From positions 1 through 8,086 of the forward strand of contig JAFAUA010000544.1 of the NCBI GenBank assembly GCA_019243595.1: DNA of 8,086 bases, written 5' to 3'. The position numbers and the translations under genes were made by a program. Each line of letters opens with the position of its first letter. Within the stretch, counting starts at the first letter, position 1. This document shows, piece by piece, positions 1 to 5,495 of the stretch. This DNA is from Acidimicrobiia bacterium. GTDB taxonomy: Bacteria > Actinomycetota > Acidimicrobiia > Acidimicrobiales > AC-14. Under the pieces are notes generated by a model that saw nothing but the letters and a program-made list of their open reading frames with translations, made no database searches and was not told the DNA's origin.

Positions 1-36
1 GTCGACGCTGACCAGGATCAGGTCTTCGAGCTGCAT
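1..36 (-). CDS. Amidohydrolase-like protein, N-terminal fragment (continues off left edge)
   Basis: The reverse strand carries an ATG at 36-34 followed by 12 open codons reading MQLEDLILVSVD up to the window edge. An AGGGGG purine stretch lies about 8 bases upstream of the ATG, a good ribosome-binding position. This opening resembles the N-terminus of actinobacterial metal-dependent amidohydrolases (amidohydrolase-2 family), which often begin with a leader reading (D/E)(D/M)(L/M)(I/V)LVSVDDH and continue into the first metal-binding strand. Such genes often sit in acyl-CoA and aromatic or steroid catabolic clusters. It is divergent from the acyl-CoA synthetase, with 49 bases between the two start codons. 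The family call rests on only 12 residues and could be wrong; the presence of a divergent start is more secure. Confidence 0.55.
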   Translation of the reverse strand, partial: MQLEDLILVSVD

Positions 37-53
37 CTCCGGGGCCCCCTTTG

Positions 54-69
54 CTGACGCTCATGTCAG
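54..69. promoter_or_regulatory. Candidate operator dyad in divergent promoter
   Basis: CTGAC and GTCAG are separated by six bases (54-58 and 65-69), forming an interrupted palindrome midway between the two divergent start codons at 36 and 86. The half-sites TGAC and GTCA with six-base spacing, followed by GG, recur in the other divergent intergenic region at 2757-2772. The spacer itself is not symmetric. This is compatible with an operator for a dimeric regulator, but the arms are short and no regulator is identified. Confidence 0.3.
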
Positions 70-85
70 GGTACTCTCCGGCGCC

Positions 86-1531
86 ATGGCAACGGACAAG
101 CCGGCGCTAATCCTCGGCGAACGCGCCGAGTCCTTCGCCGAGCTCGACGACCGCGCCAACCGGTTGTCGGCCGTGCTCGAAGGAATGGGCGCCGACTTGG
201 GGCGGCCGGTCGCCGCCGTCCTGCCCAACGGCATCGAGTTCTTCGAGGCCGCGATGGCGGCCGGGAAGCTCGGCGTCCCGTTCCTGCCGATCAACTGGCA
301 CCTCAAGGCGGACGAGCTCGCCTACATCGTCGATGACGCTGACGTATCGGTTGTCGTCTCGTCGGCGCAGGTCGAGGGCCGTCCCACGCTTGTCGTCGGC
401 GACGACTACGAGAGGGCGATCAGTGGTGGCGACCCTGCGGCGCGAGGCGTCGACGGCACCGTCCCGTCGCTCGTCTTCTACACGTCGGGGACGACAGCGC
501 GGCCCAAGGGGGTCGTGCACGGCAGCTTCACCGGCGAGGCCATCCGCAAGGGCATGGAAGGCCAGGCCGCGCTGTGGCGCTGGACGGCCGACGACGTGCA
601 CCTGCTGTGCGGCCCCTCGTACCACGCCGGTCCCTGCGGCTGGGCGTTCACCGCGCTCTACATGACCGCCACGACTGTGATCATGCCGGCGTGGGATGCC
701 CGCGAGTGGCTGAAGCTCGTCGACCGGCATCGGGTCACACGGGCGTTCATGGTCCCGGCCCATTTCATCCGGCTGCTGGAGGTGCCGGAGGAAGAGCGTG
801 CGCAGTACGACCTGTCGAGCCTGCGCATGATCGTGCATGGCGCGGCGCCGTGCCCGGTGCCGATCAAGCGGCGCATGATCGAATGGCTCGGCCCGCTCGG
901 GTGCGAGATCCACGAGCTCTACGGCGGATCCGAGGGCGGCGCCACCAAGATCGGGCCCGAGGAGTGGCTGGCCAAGCCCGGCAGTGTCGGCAAACCGTGG
1001 CCGGGCGTCGAGGTGCGGGTGGTGGACGAGGACGGGAACCGGCTGCCGCCGGGCGAACCCGGGCTCGTGTACATCACGCCGATGTCGGGAGGCTTCGAGT
1101 ACCGCAACGACCCGGAGAAGACGGAGGCCGCCTGGCGGGACGGGGCCTTCACGATCGGCGAGATCGGCTACCTCGACGACGACGGCTACCTCTTCATCAC
1201 CGACCGGGCCTCGGACATGGTGCTGTGGGGCGGCGTCAACATCGCCCCTCGTGAGGTCGAAGAGGTGCTGTACGACCATCCCGCGGTGATCGACTGTGCA
1301 GTGTTCGGCGTTCCCGACGAGCGGTCAGGGGAGCGACTCAAGGCCATGGTCGAGGCTCGCGATGACGTCTCTGTGGAGGAGCTGTCGGCGTTCGTGCGCG
1401 ACCGCCTGGCCGACTACAAGGTCCCCCAGGACTGGGAGCTGGTCGACGAACTCCCGAGAGACTCCGCCGGGAAGGTCAAAAAGCGGCTCCTAAGAGACGC
1501 CCACTGGGCCGGACGCAACATCCAAGTCTGA
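86..1531 (+). CDS. Acyl-CoA synthetase (AMP-forming, FadD-like)
   Basis: A 481-residue member of the ANL adenylate-forming superfamily. It is expected to activate a carboxylic acid with ATP and then form the CoA thioester in the cytoplasm. Visible motifs in order: P-loop YTSGTTARPKG (132-142), adenine-binding YGGSEGG (279-285; the family usually has YGxTE), the ribose-binding region TIGEIGYLDDDG (356-367), the hinge-proximal segment SDMVLWGGVNIAPREVE (376-392), and catalytic Lys463 in PRDSAGKVKKR. At 359 Glu replaces the usual Asp of the (T/V)GD motif. The ATG at 86 is the first credible start: the frame is open to the left edge but has no good start codon there. The N-terminus is about 10-20 residues shorter than many FadD proteins. 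No strong Shine-Dalgarno sequence precedes it, so a leaderless or weakly initiated mRNA is possible. The substrate cannot be read from the sequence. Confidence 0.93.
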   Translation: MATDKPALILGERAESFAELDDRANRLSAVLEGMGADLGRPVAAVLPNGIEFFEAAMAAGKLGVPFLPINWHLKADELAYIVDDADVSVVVSSAQVEGRPTLVVGDDYERAISGGDPAARGVDGTVPSLVFYTSGTTARPKGVVHGSFTGEAIRKGMEGQAALWRWTADDVHLLCGPSYHAGPCGWAFTALYMTATTVIMPAWDAREWLKLVDRHRVTRAFMVPAHFIRLLEVPEEERAQYDLSSLRMIVHGAAPCPVPIKRRMIEWLGPLGCEIHELYGGSEGGATKIGPEEWLAKPGSVGKPWPGVEVRVVDEDGNRLPPGEPGLVYITPMSGGFEYRNDPEKTEAAWRDGAFTIGEIGYLDDDGYLFITDRASDMVLWGGVNIAPREVEEVLYDHPAVIDCAVFGVPDERSGERLKAMVEARDDVSVEELSAFVRDRLADYKVPQDWELVDELPRDSAGKVKKRLLRDAHWAGRNIQV

Positions 1532-1548
1532 CCGGGCCTCGGACCCCC

Positions 1549-1623
1549 AAACGCCTCCAATGTTCGATTGACAGCTTGAGAAACCCGGGCAATCTGCGCG
1601 CGGGACCAACATTGGAGGCGTTT
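1549..1623. terminator. 16-bp perfect inverted repeat between convergent genes, probable bidirectional terminator
   Basis: AAACGCCTCCAATGTT (1549-1564) is repeated exactly as its reverse complement at 1608-1623, separated by 43 bases. The stem can continue outward through CCCCC (1544-1548) with GGGGG (1627-1631) after a three-base bulge. Inside the loop, GATTG (1566-1570) can pair with CAATC (1590-1594). Each arm ends in a short T run on its own transcript (GCGTTTT on plus, GCGTTT on minus), and the element lies exactly between the ends of the convergent synthetase and amidase genes. The loop is long and the T runs short for a textbook intrinsic terminator, so a dispersed palindromic repeat is an alternative. 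Confidence 0.5.
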
Positions 1624-1639
1624 TCCGGGGGCTGTCTCT

Positions 1640-2752
1640 TTAGGAGACCGCTGTTTCGACGACTCGGCCGAGGGCTAGGAGGCGGTCTTCGCTGTTGTGG
1701 GGGCCGACCAGCTGGAGGCTTGCGGGGAGGCGGCCGCCGGTCGGGACCGGCAGGGCCAGGGCCGGGTTGCCGGAGAGGTTGATCGAGCCGGTGCCGACCG
1801 TGAGGTCGAACTCCTTGTCGCTGTCGACAGGGATGGGGAACATCGGCATCGTCGGGAGGGCGATGACCTCGACTCGCTCGAAGGTCCTCGCAAGCTCCTG
1901 CTGCCACGCCTGCCGGCCCGCTTCTGCCTGCTCGACGTTCTCGGCGGTGATGCCTCGGCCCAGCTCGATGCGCGTCGCGACCCCCTCGCCCAAACCGTCC
2001 TGGCCGACGAGGTGTTTGTCCGCCTCCCAGGCCTCGGCAATGAGAATGACTCCGTTGTCGGTGAAGGCCTTCATCCAGCCGGGGAGGTCGATGTCGACGA
2101 CCTCGAGCTCGGCGGTCGCCAGGGCGCGGTCGATGGCTTCATCGATGGCGGGATCGGTGTTCGGCAGCCGGAAGCGACCCACGGTCGTCGGCGGGACGTC
2201 TGCCACCGAGAACCCCGGCTCCAACAGCTGCATGCCGAGGACGAGACCGGCGATGTCGCGCGCCATGGGCCCCACCGTGTCGAGGCTCAACGCCAGCGGC
2301 CACACGCCCTCGAGCGGGATGCGGCCGTGGGTCGTCTTCAGCCCGGCCGTGCCACAGCACGCCGACGGGATCCGCACCGAGCCACCGGTATCGCTGCCGT
2401 AGGCGATGTCGGCATCGTCGTTGGCCACGGCGACTGCCGACCCGCTGGATGACCCGCCCGGGACCAACGAGGCGTCCAAGGGATTGACCGGCGTGCCGTA
2501 CCAGACGTTGACGCCGGTGGCGCCGAAGGCCAGCTCGTGGAGGTTGGTCTTGCCGACGATCCGGGCGTCGGCGGCCCGGGCGCCCGCCATGCACGGGGCG
2601 TCCTTCTCGGCCGGCTGGGCGGCGTCGGCGACGGCGCGGCAACCGGCGGTGGTCGGCACGCCTTCGATGTCGATCAGGTCCTTGACGGCGAGCCGGGGCC
2701 CACGGGCGCCCGCCGGCGGATCCAACTGGGCGATGAAAGTACTCACGCGCAT
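1640..2752 (-). CDS. Amidase (amidase-signature family)
   Basis: A 370-residue amidase-signature hydrolase expected to cleave a carboxamide, releasing ammonia or an amine. The Ser-cisSer-Lys triad is readable: Lys24 in LAVKDLIDIEG, cis-Ser101 at the start of the Ser-rich loop in VPGGSSSGSA (98-106), and nucleophile Ser125 in GSDTGGSVRIP (119-129). The 24-residue gap between the two serines equals that of FAAH (S217/S241). The protein is shorter than the common 450-500-residue amidases because the N-terminal helical lead-in before the lysine is minimal; compact amidases of this size exist. The ATG at 2752-2750 gives a start; GTG two codons later is possible, and neither has a convincing Shine-Dalgarno sequence. 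It is divergent from the MaoC operon (44 bases between starts) and converges on the synthetase. The substrate is unknown; it might liberate an acid for the neighbouring CoA ligase, but that is inference. Confidence 0.92.
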   Translation of the reverse strand: MRVSTFIAQLDPPAGARGPRLAVKDLIDIEGVPTTAGCRAVADAAQPAEKDAPCMAGARAADARIVGKTNLHELAFGATGVNVWYGTPVNPLDASLVPGGSSSGSAVAVANDDADIAYGSDTGGSVRIPSACCGTAGLKTTHGRIPLEGVWPLALSLDTVGPMARDIAGLVLGMQLLEPGFSVADVPPTTVGRFRLPNTDPAIDEAIDRALATAELEVVDIDLPGWMKAFTDNGVILIAEAWEADKHLVGQDGLGEGVATRIELGRGITAENVEQAEAGRQAWQQELARTFERVEVIALPTMPMFPIPVDSDKEFDLTVGTGSINLSGNPALALPVPTGGRLPASLQLVGPHNSEDRLLALGRVVETAVS

Positions 2753-2756
2753 AGGG

Positions 2757-2770
2757 TGACACGCGCGTCA
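2757..2770. promoter_or_regulatory. Candidate operator dyad TGAC-N6-GTCA in divergent promoter
   Basis: TGACACGCGCGTCA is a near-perfect 14-bp palindrome (12 of 14 positions symmetric) in the 44-base gap between the amidase start (2752, minus) and the MaoC start (2797, plus). The same half-sites, spacing and following GG occur at 55-70 in the other divergent gap of the window. Its position, four bases from the amidase start codon and 26 from the MaoC start, would suit a repressor controlling both directions. Confidence 0.35.
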
Positions 2771-2782
2771 GGTCCGAAGTCG

Positions 2783-2789
2783 AGGGGAG
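2783..2789 (+). promoter_or_regulatory. Ribosome-binding site deciding the GTG start of the MaoC gene
   Basis: AGGGGAG lies seven bases upstream of GTG 2797, an ideal distance. No ATG is available nearby in the frame, so this site supports the non-ATG start and the N-terminus MAEQKLYFEDV, which fits MaoC-family proteins. Confidence 0.7.
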
Positions 2790-2796
2790 TAGGGAA

Positions 2797-3228
2797 GTGG
2801 CCGAGCAGAAGCTGTACTTCGAGGACGTGAGCGAGGGCGACGAGGCCCCCGAGGTCACCCACGAGCTGACCCGTACCGACCTCGTTCAGTACGCCGGGGC
2901 GTCCGGCGACTTCAACCCCATGCACCACGACGAGGTCAAGGCCCAGGCCGCCGGCCTCCCGAGCGTCTTCGGTCACGGCATGTTCTCGGCCGGCTTCCTG
3001 GCCCGGGCGGTCACCGACTACGTCGGCGTCGGCAGCCTCACCAAGTACAAGGTGCGGTTCGCCAAGCAGACCTGGCCGGGCGAGACGTTCAAGACCCAGG
3101 TGAAGGTCACGGCCAAGCGCAAGGAGGACGGGGCCAACCTCGTCGACCTCGACTGCACGCTGGTCAACCAGGACGGCGAGGTGAAGGTCAGCGGCGAGGC
3201 CACGGCCGCGCTGCCTTCGAGAGGTTGA
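2797..3228 (+). CDS. MaoC-like enoyl-CoA hydratase (single hot-dog domain)
   Basis: A 143-residue single hot-dog protein of the MaoC/R-specific enoyl-CoA hydratase family, which adds water across the trans-2-enoyl-CoA double bond. The hydratase-2 signature YAGASGDFNPMH (32-43) carries both catalytic residues, Asp38 and His43, and is followed by the typical VFGHGMFSAG segment (58-67). The length matches stand-alone subunits of mycobacterial HtdY/ChsH1 type, so a homodimer, or a heteromer with another hot-dog protein, is expected. It is the first gene of a four-gene operon and has the best ribosome-binding site there; its TGA overlaps the next gene's TTG. Next to a DUF35 protein and a thiolase-fold protein, it recalls the ChsH1/ChsH2/Ltp2 set for cholesterol side-chain cleavage. 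There, however, DUF35 is fused to a second hot-dog domain, and here it is separate. Confidence 0.92.
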   Translation: MAEQKLYFEDVSEGDEAPEVTHELTRTDLVQYAGASGDFNPMHHDEVKAQAAGLPSVFGHGMFSAGFLARAVTDYVGVGSLTKYKVRFAKQTWPGETFKTQVKVTAKRKEDGANLVDLDCTLVNQDGEVKVSGEATAALPSRG

Positions 3229-3590
3229 GCGAAGCCCAGGGGCCTGACCAGCCCGACTGGGTCTTCCCGTCCGAGAAGCACCTGCACGAACTGGCGCCCG
3301 CCCTTCAGGAGGCGCAGGCAGCCTGGCTGTCGGCCATCGACTCGCTTCGCGCCCCCGACCGCAAGACCCACGAGCTCATCCGCCTGGTCTGCACGGTGAT
3401 CCTGCGCAACCCGCCCGGCGTCGAGCGCCACGCCATGCTGGCGGCCGAGGTGGGCGCGACGTGGGAAGAGATCGCCGGCACCATCCTCCTCACCCAGCCG
3501 TCGTTCGGCCTTGTGCCGGCGTTGGAGGCGTTTCCGCACGCACGACGCGGTTGGCACGCAGCTCAAGAACAGCCCACGGAAACCGAATGA
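3225..3590 (+). CDS. Carboxymuconolactone decarboxylase/AhpD-like protein lacking the CxxC pair
   Basis: A 121-residue protein whose segment APDRKTHELIRLV followed by RHAMLAAEVGATWEEIAG (roughly 43-85) matches the core helices of the carboxymuconolactone decarboxylase (CMD) fold. In AhpD the active set is Glu118, Cys130, Cys133 and His137. Applying the same spacing here gives Glu50, Asn62, Gly65 and His69, so the acid and the histidine are kept and both cysteines are gone. A peroxidase or thiol-disulfide role is therefore unlikely. A PcaC-like lyase, an isomerase-like or a structural role remains possible; no substrate can be assigned. The TTG start (3225-3227) overlaps the MaoC stop as TTGA, and no better start is seen in the first 60 codons, so translation probably depends on re-initiation. 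Its own stop overlaps the next gene as ATGA. Confidence 0.75.
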   Translation: MSEAQGPDQPDWVFPSEKHLHELAPALQEAQAAWLSAIDSLRAPDRKTHELIRLVCTVILRNPPGVERHAMLAAEVGATWEEIAGTILLTQPSFGLVPALEAFPHARRGWHAAQEQPTETE

Positions 3591-4009
3591 GCGACGACAA
3601 GCCCTTCCGGCTGCTGCCCCGCGTCGAGGACACCAACGAGTTCTTCTGGACGGGCGGCAAGGACGGCGAGCTTCGCTTCCTGCGCTGCCAAACGTGCGGG
3701 TACTACATCCACCCGCCGTCGCCGATCTGCCCCAAGGACCTGTCGAAGGACCTCGCTCCCGAAGCGGTCAGCGGACGGGCCACCGTGCACACGTTCACGG
3801 TCAACCACCAGCCGTGGATCCCGGGCTATGACCCGCCGTACGTCATCGCCATCGTCACGATCGAGGAGCAGGACGACGTCCGCCTGATGACCAACATCGT
3901 CGGCTGCTCGCCCGACGACGTCCACGTCGGCATGCCCGTCGAGGTCACGTTCGACGAACACGAGGACGTCTGGCTGCCGCTCTTCAAGCCGCGGGGCGTG
4001 GACCGGTGA
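3587..4009 (+). CDS. DUF35 zinc-ribbon/OB-fold protein (thiolase partner)
   Basis: A 140-residue protein with the DUF35 layout: an N-terminal helix with NEFFWTGGKDGEL (17-29), a zinc-ribbon segment CQTCGYYIHPPSPIC (34-48), then an OB-fold beta barrel (about 60-135) with VHTFTVNHQPW (67-77) and PPYVIAIVTIEEQ. DUF35 proteins bind thiolase-superfamily enzymes as obligate partners; in ChsH2/Ltp2 the DUF35 domain helps bind the CoA substrate. Three zinc-ligand cysteines are visible (34, 37, 48), but the expected fourth, usually in a CPxC pair, is Asp51 (CPKD). The ATG at 3587 overlaps the previous stop (ATGA). The open frame extends upstream, but the ATG gives the normal family N-terminus. The stop overlaps the thiolase-fold gene (GTGA), as expected for subunits of one complex. 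Confidence 0.9.
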   Translation: MSDDKPFRLLPRVEDTNEFFWTGGKDGELRFLRCQTCGYYIHPPSPICPKDLSKDLAPEAVSGRATVHTFTVNHQPWIPGYDPPYVIAIVTIEEQDDVRLMTNIVGCSPDDVHVGMPVEVTFDEHEDVWLPLFKPRGVDR

Positions 4010-5196
4010 GCGAACGCGCCGCCGTCATCTCCGGTATCGGACAGTCCGACGTAGGCCGCCGCCTCTACCGCAACCCGGTGGAGCTCACCCTCGACGCCTC
4101 GCTCGCGGCCATCGAAGACGCCGGTCTCACGCGCGACGACATCGACGGCATCGCCACCTATCCCGGAAACATGGAGTTCCCGCCGGGCTTCTCGGGCGCA
4201 GGTGTGACCGAGGTGCAGGATGCCCTTCGTCTCAACCTCAACTGGTACAACGGCGGCATCGAGAACCCGGGCCAGCTCGGGTCGGTGATCACCGCCTGGG
4301 CAGCGATCGGCGCCGGCTACGCCAACCACGTCCTGTGCTTCCGCACGGTGTGGGAGGGATCCGCCCAGGGCGACAAGGGGCGGGCCAGCGTGACCATGGG
4401 CGGCCGGAGCGGCGGCGGCTTCCGAGCCGGAGGCTTCATGCAGTGGTCGCTGCCGTTCGGGGCCCCCTCGGCCGCCAACTGGATCGCCATGTGCGCCCAG
4501 CGGCACTTCCACGAGTACGGCACCACACGCGAGCAGCTGGCCCAGATCGCACTGAACGCCCGCAAGAACGCGGCGCTCAACCCCAAGGCGATCTACCGCG
4601 ACCCGATGTCGATGGACGACTACATGAACGTGCGGCTGATCACCACGCCGTTCTGCCTCTACGACTGCGACGTCCCAGCCGACGGGAGCACGGCGTTCAT
4701 CGTCTCGCGTGCCGATGCTGCTGCGGACCTCCGTAAGCCGCCTGTCCAGGTCGAGGCCATCGGCTCCGCCATTCATGGCCGACCGTCGTGGGACCAGTGG
4801 GAAGACCTGACGACGATGGCGCTGCGCGACGCGGCGGCGATGATGTGGCAGCGCACCGATCTCACGCCGGCCGACGTCGACCTGGCCGAGCTGTACGACG
4901 GCTTCAGCTTCATCACCTTGGCGTGGATCGAGGCCCTCGGGTTCTGCAAGAAGGGTGAGGGCGGGCCGTTCATCGAGGGCGGCCAGCGCATCGCCCGCGA
5001 CGGCGAGATCCCGGTGAACACCCACGGAGGCCAGCTCTCGGCCGGCCGGCTGCACGGCTACGGCTTCCTGCACGAGGCGTGCACGCAGCTGTGGGGCGAG
5101 GGTGGCGAGCGCCAGGTGCCCGGCAACCCCGAAGTCGGTATCGCCGCAGCCGGCGGCGGACCCCTCGGCGGTTGCCTCCTGCTCACGCGCCGCTGA
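4006..5196 (+). CDS. Thiolase-fold protein, non-canonical (Ltp2-like aldolase candidate)
   Basis: A 396-residue thiolase-superfamily protein, usually annotated acetyl-CoA acetyltransferase or lipid-transfer protein. Fold landmarks include AAVISGIGQSDVG (5-17), LTLDASLAAIEDAGL (27-41), ELYDGFSFIT (295-304), NTHGGQLSAGRLHGYG (338-353) and AAAGGGPLGG (380-389). Canonical thiolase residues are absent: the nucleophilic-Cys loop reads GGIENPGQLGS (83-93), the GHP histidine position is Arg348, and the C-terminal CxG cysteine is replaced by Ala or Gly. Tyr297 in LYDGF matches the position I recall for catalytic Tyr294 of Ltp2, the steroid side-chain aldolase; the second Ltp2 tyrosine (Tyr344) would fall at Arg348. 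A carbon-carbon lyase acting on a 3-hydroxyacyl-CoA, in complex with the preceding DUF35 protein, fits better than thiolysis, but the residue set matches neither enzyme fully. The GTG start overlaps the DUF35 stop. Confidence 0.88.
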   Translation: MSERAAVISGIGQSDVGRRLYRNPVELTLDASLAAIEDAGLTRDDIDGIATYPGNMEFPPGFSGAGVTEVQDALRLNLNWYNGGIENPGQLGSVITAWAAIGAGYANHVLCFRTVWEGSAQGDKGRASVTMGGRSGGGFRAGGFMQWSLPFGAPSAANWIAMCAQRHFHEYGTTREQLAQIALNARKNAALNPKAIYRDPMSMDDYMNVRLITTPFCLYDCDVPADGSTAFIVSRADAAADLRKPPVQVEAIGSAIHGRPSWDQWEDLTTMALRDAAAMMWQRTDLTPADVDLAELYDGFSFITLAWIEALGFCKKGEGGPFIEGGQRIARDGEIPVNTHGGQLSAGRLHGYGFLHEACTQLWGEGGERQVPGNPEVGIAAAGGGPLGGCLLLTRR

Positions 5197-5235
5197 CCGC
5201 TCAAGCGGGGGCCGGCGACGGCCGATGCCCGAATC

Positions 5236-5454
5236 GTGAACGTCGTGCTCGTCCCTGCCCTGTTCCTCCTTGTCGGCCTCGTCGTCTACAAGAAGGTCAT
5301 CGAGCCTCGTCGCGGCGAGGAGAAGAGCAACGCCAAGAAGACGGGCGCCAAGGCAGTGAAGGCCCCAAAGGAACCCAAGGCGGCCAAGGCCCCGCGCCGG
5401 GAGAAGCCCCGGGCGATGCCCACGGGCTCGGGGCGCCCTGGCTCCGTCCTCTGA
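5236..5454 (+). CDS. Small one-pass membrane protein with Lys/Ala/Pro-rich tail
   Basis: A 72-residue ORF starting at GTG 5236, 39 bases after the thiolase-fold gene. Residues 2-18 form one hydrophobic helix (NVVLVPALFLLVGLVVY), followed at once by KK and a highly basic tail (about 19-72) rich in Lys, Ala and Pro with a repeated KAPK-like pattern reminiscent of histone-H1-type tails. The positive-inside rule puts the tail in the cytoplasm. Codon third positions are strongly G/C through the helix and tail, supporting a real gene. The Shine-Dalgarno sequence is weak, and GTG at 5245 is an alternative start. I do not recognise a family. It may be co-transcribed with the upstream operon, or may be an independent small protein; a function cannot be assigned. 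Confidence 0.6.
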   Translation: MNVVLVPALFLLVGLVVYKKVIEPRRGEEKSNAKKTGAKAVKAPKEPKAAKAPRREKPRAMPTGSGRPGSVL

Positions 5455-5455
5455 T

Positions 5456-5486
5456 TTGACACACGCCATATCCGGATAATTAATAT
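5456..5486 (+). promoter_or_regulatory. Candidate sigma-A-type promoter for the Rrf2 unit, possibly leaderless
   Basis: A perfect TTGACA (5456-5461) begins one base after the stop of the small membrane gene, in an AT-rich island unlike the rest of the window. TAATAT (5481-5486) lies at -12 to -7 relative to the ATG at 5493, which would make a leaderless transcript; the spacer is 19 bases. TAATTA (5477-5482) is an alternative -10 with a 15-base spacer and a leader of about four bases. No Shine-Dalgarno sequence precedes the ATG, which supports leaderless or near-leaderless initiation. Confidence 0.55.
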
Positions 5487-5495
5487 CCTGGTATG
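5467..5495. promoter_or_regulatory. 29-bp imperfect palindrome, probable Rrf2-regulator operator
   Basis: Centred on 5481, the two halves are complementary at 11 of 14 positions. The left arm reads CATATCCGGATAAT and the right arm AATATCCTGGTATG. The inner 25 bases (5469-5493) fit an 11-3-11 arrangement around TTA, the geometry I recall for class 1 RsrR sites. The site covers the likely -10 region and the A, T and G of the start codon, so binding should block transcription, as expected for negative autoregulation. Confidence 0.55.

Noticed and set aside
71..77. TACTCT as a -10 box for a leaderless acyl-CoA synthetase transcript
   Set aside because: It matches TATAAT poorly and the upstream TTGCTG has a 15-base spacer; too weak to list as a promoter.
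107..1279. Long minus-strand open frame (390 codons) opposite the acyl-CoA synthetase
   Set aside because: It is Arg/His/Asp/Val-rich with no recognisable domain, and mirrors the third-position GC bias of the real gene, whose motifs are clear on the plus strand.
1632..1640. CTGTCTCTT resembling one end of the Tn5 mosaic end
   Set aside because: Only nine bases match; the following bases diverge and there is no transposase or second end. Chance, or the end of the amidase gene.
2754..2772. Possible CRP/Cmr-type site near GTGAC in the amidase/MaoC gap
   Set aside because: The CRP consensus needs TGTGA-N6-TCACA; the right half here is GTCA, not TCAC, so it does not fit.
5197..5208. Short hairpin CCGC-TCAA-GCGG after the thiolase-fold stop codon
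   Set aside because: Only four base pairs and no T run; too weak to call a terminator, and common in GC-rich DNA.
3826..5469. Very long minus-strand open frame (547 codons) opposite the thiolase-fold gene
   Set aside because: Its composition is typical of antisense frames in GC-rich DNA, it has no family motifs, and it crosses four well-supported plus-strand genes (DUF35, thiolase-fold, small membrane protein) and an intergenic gap.
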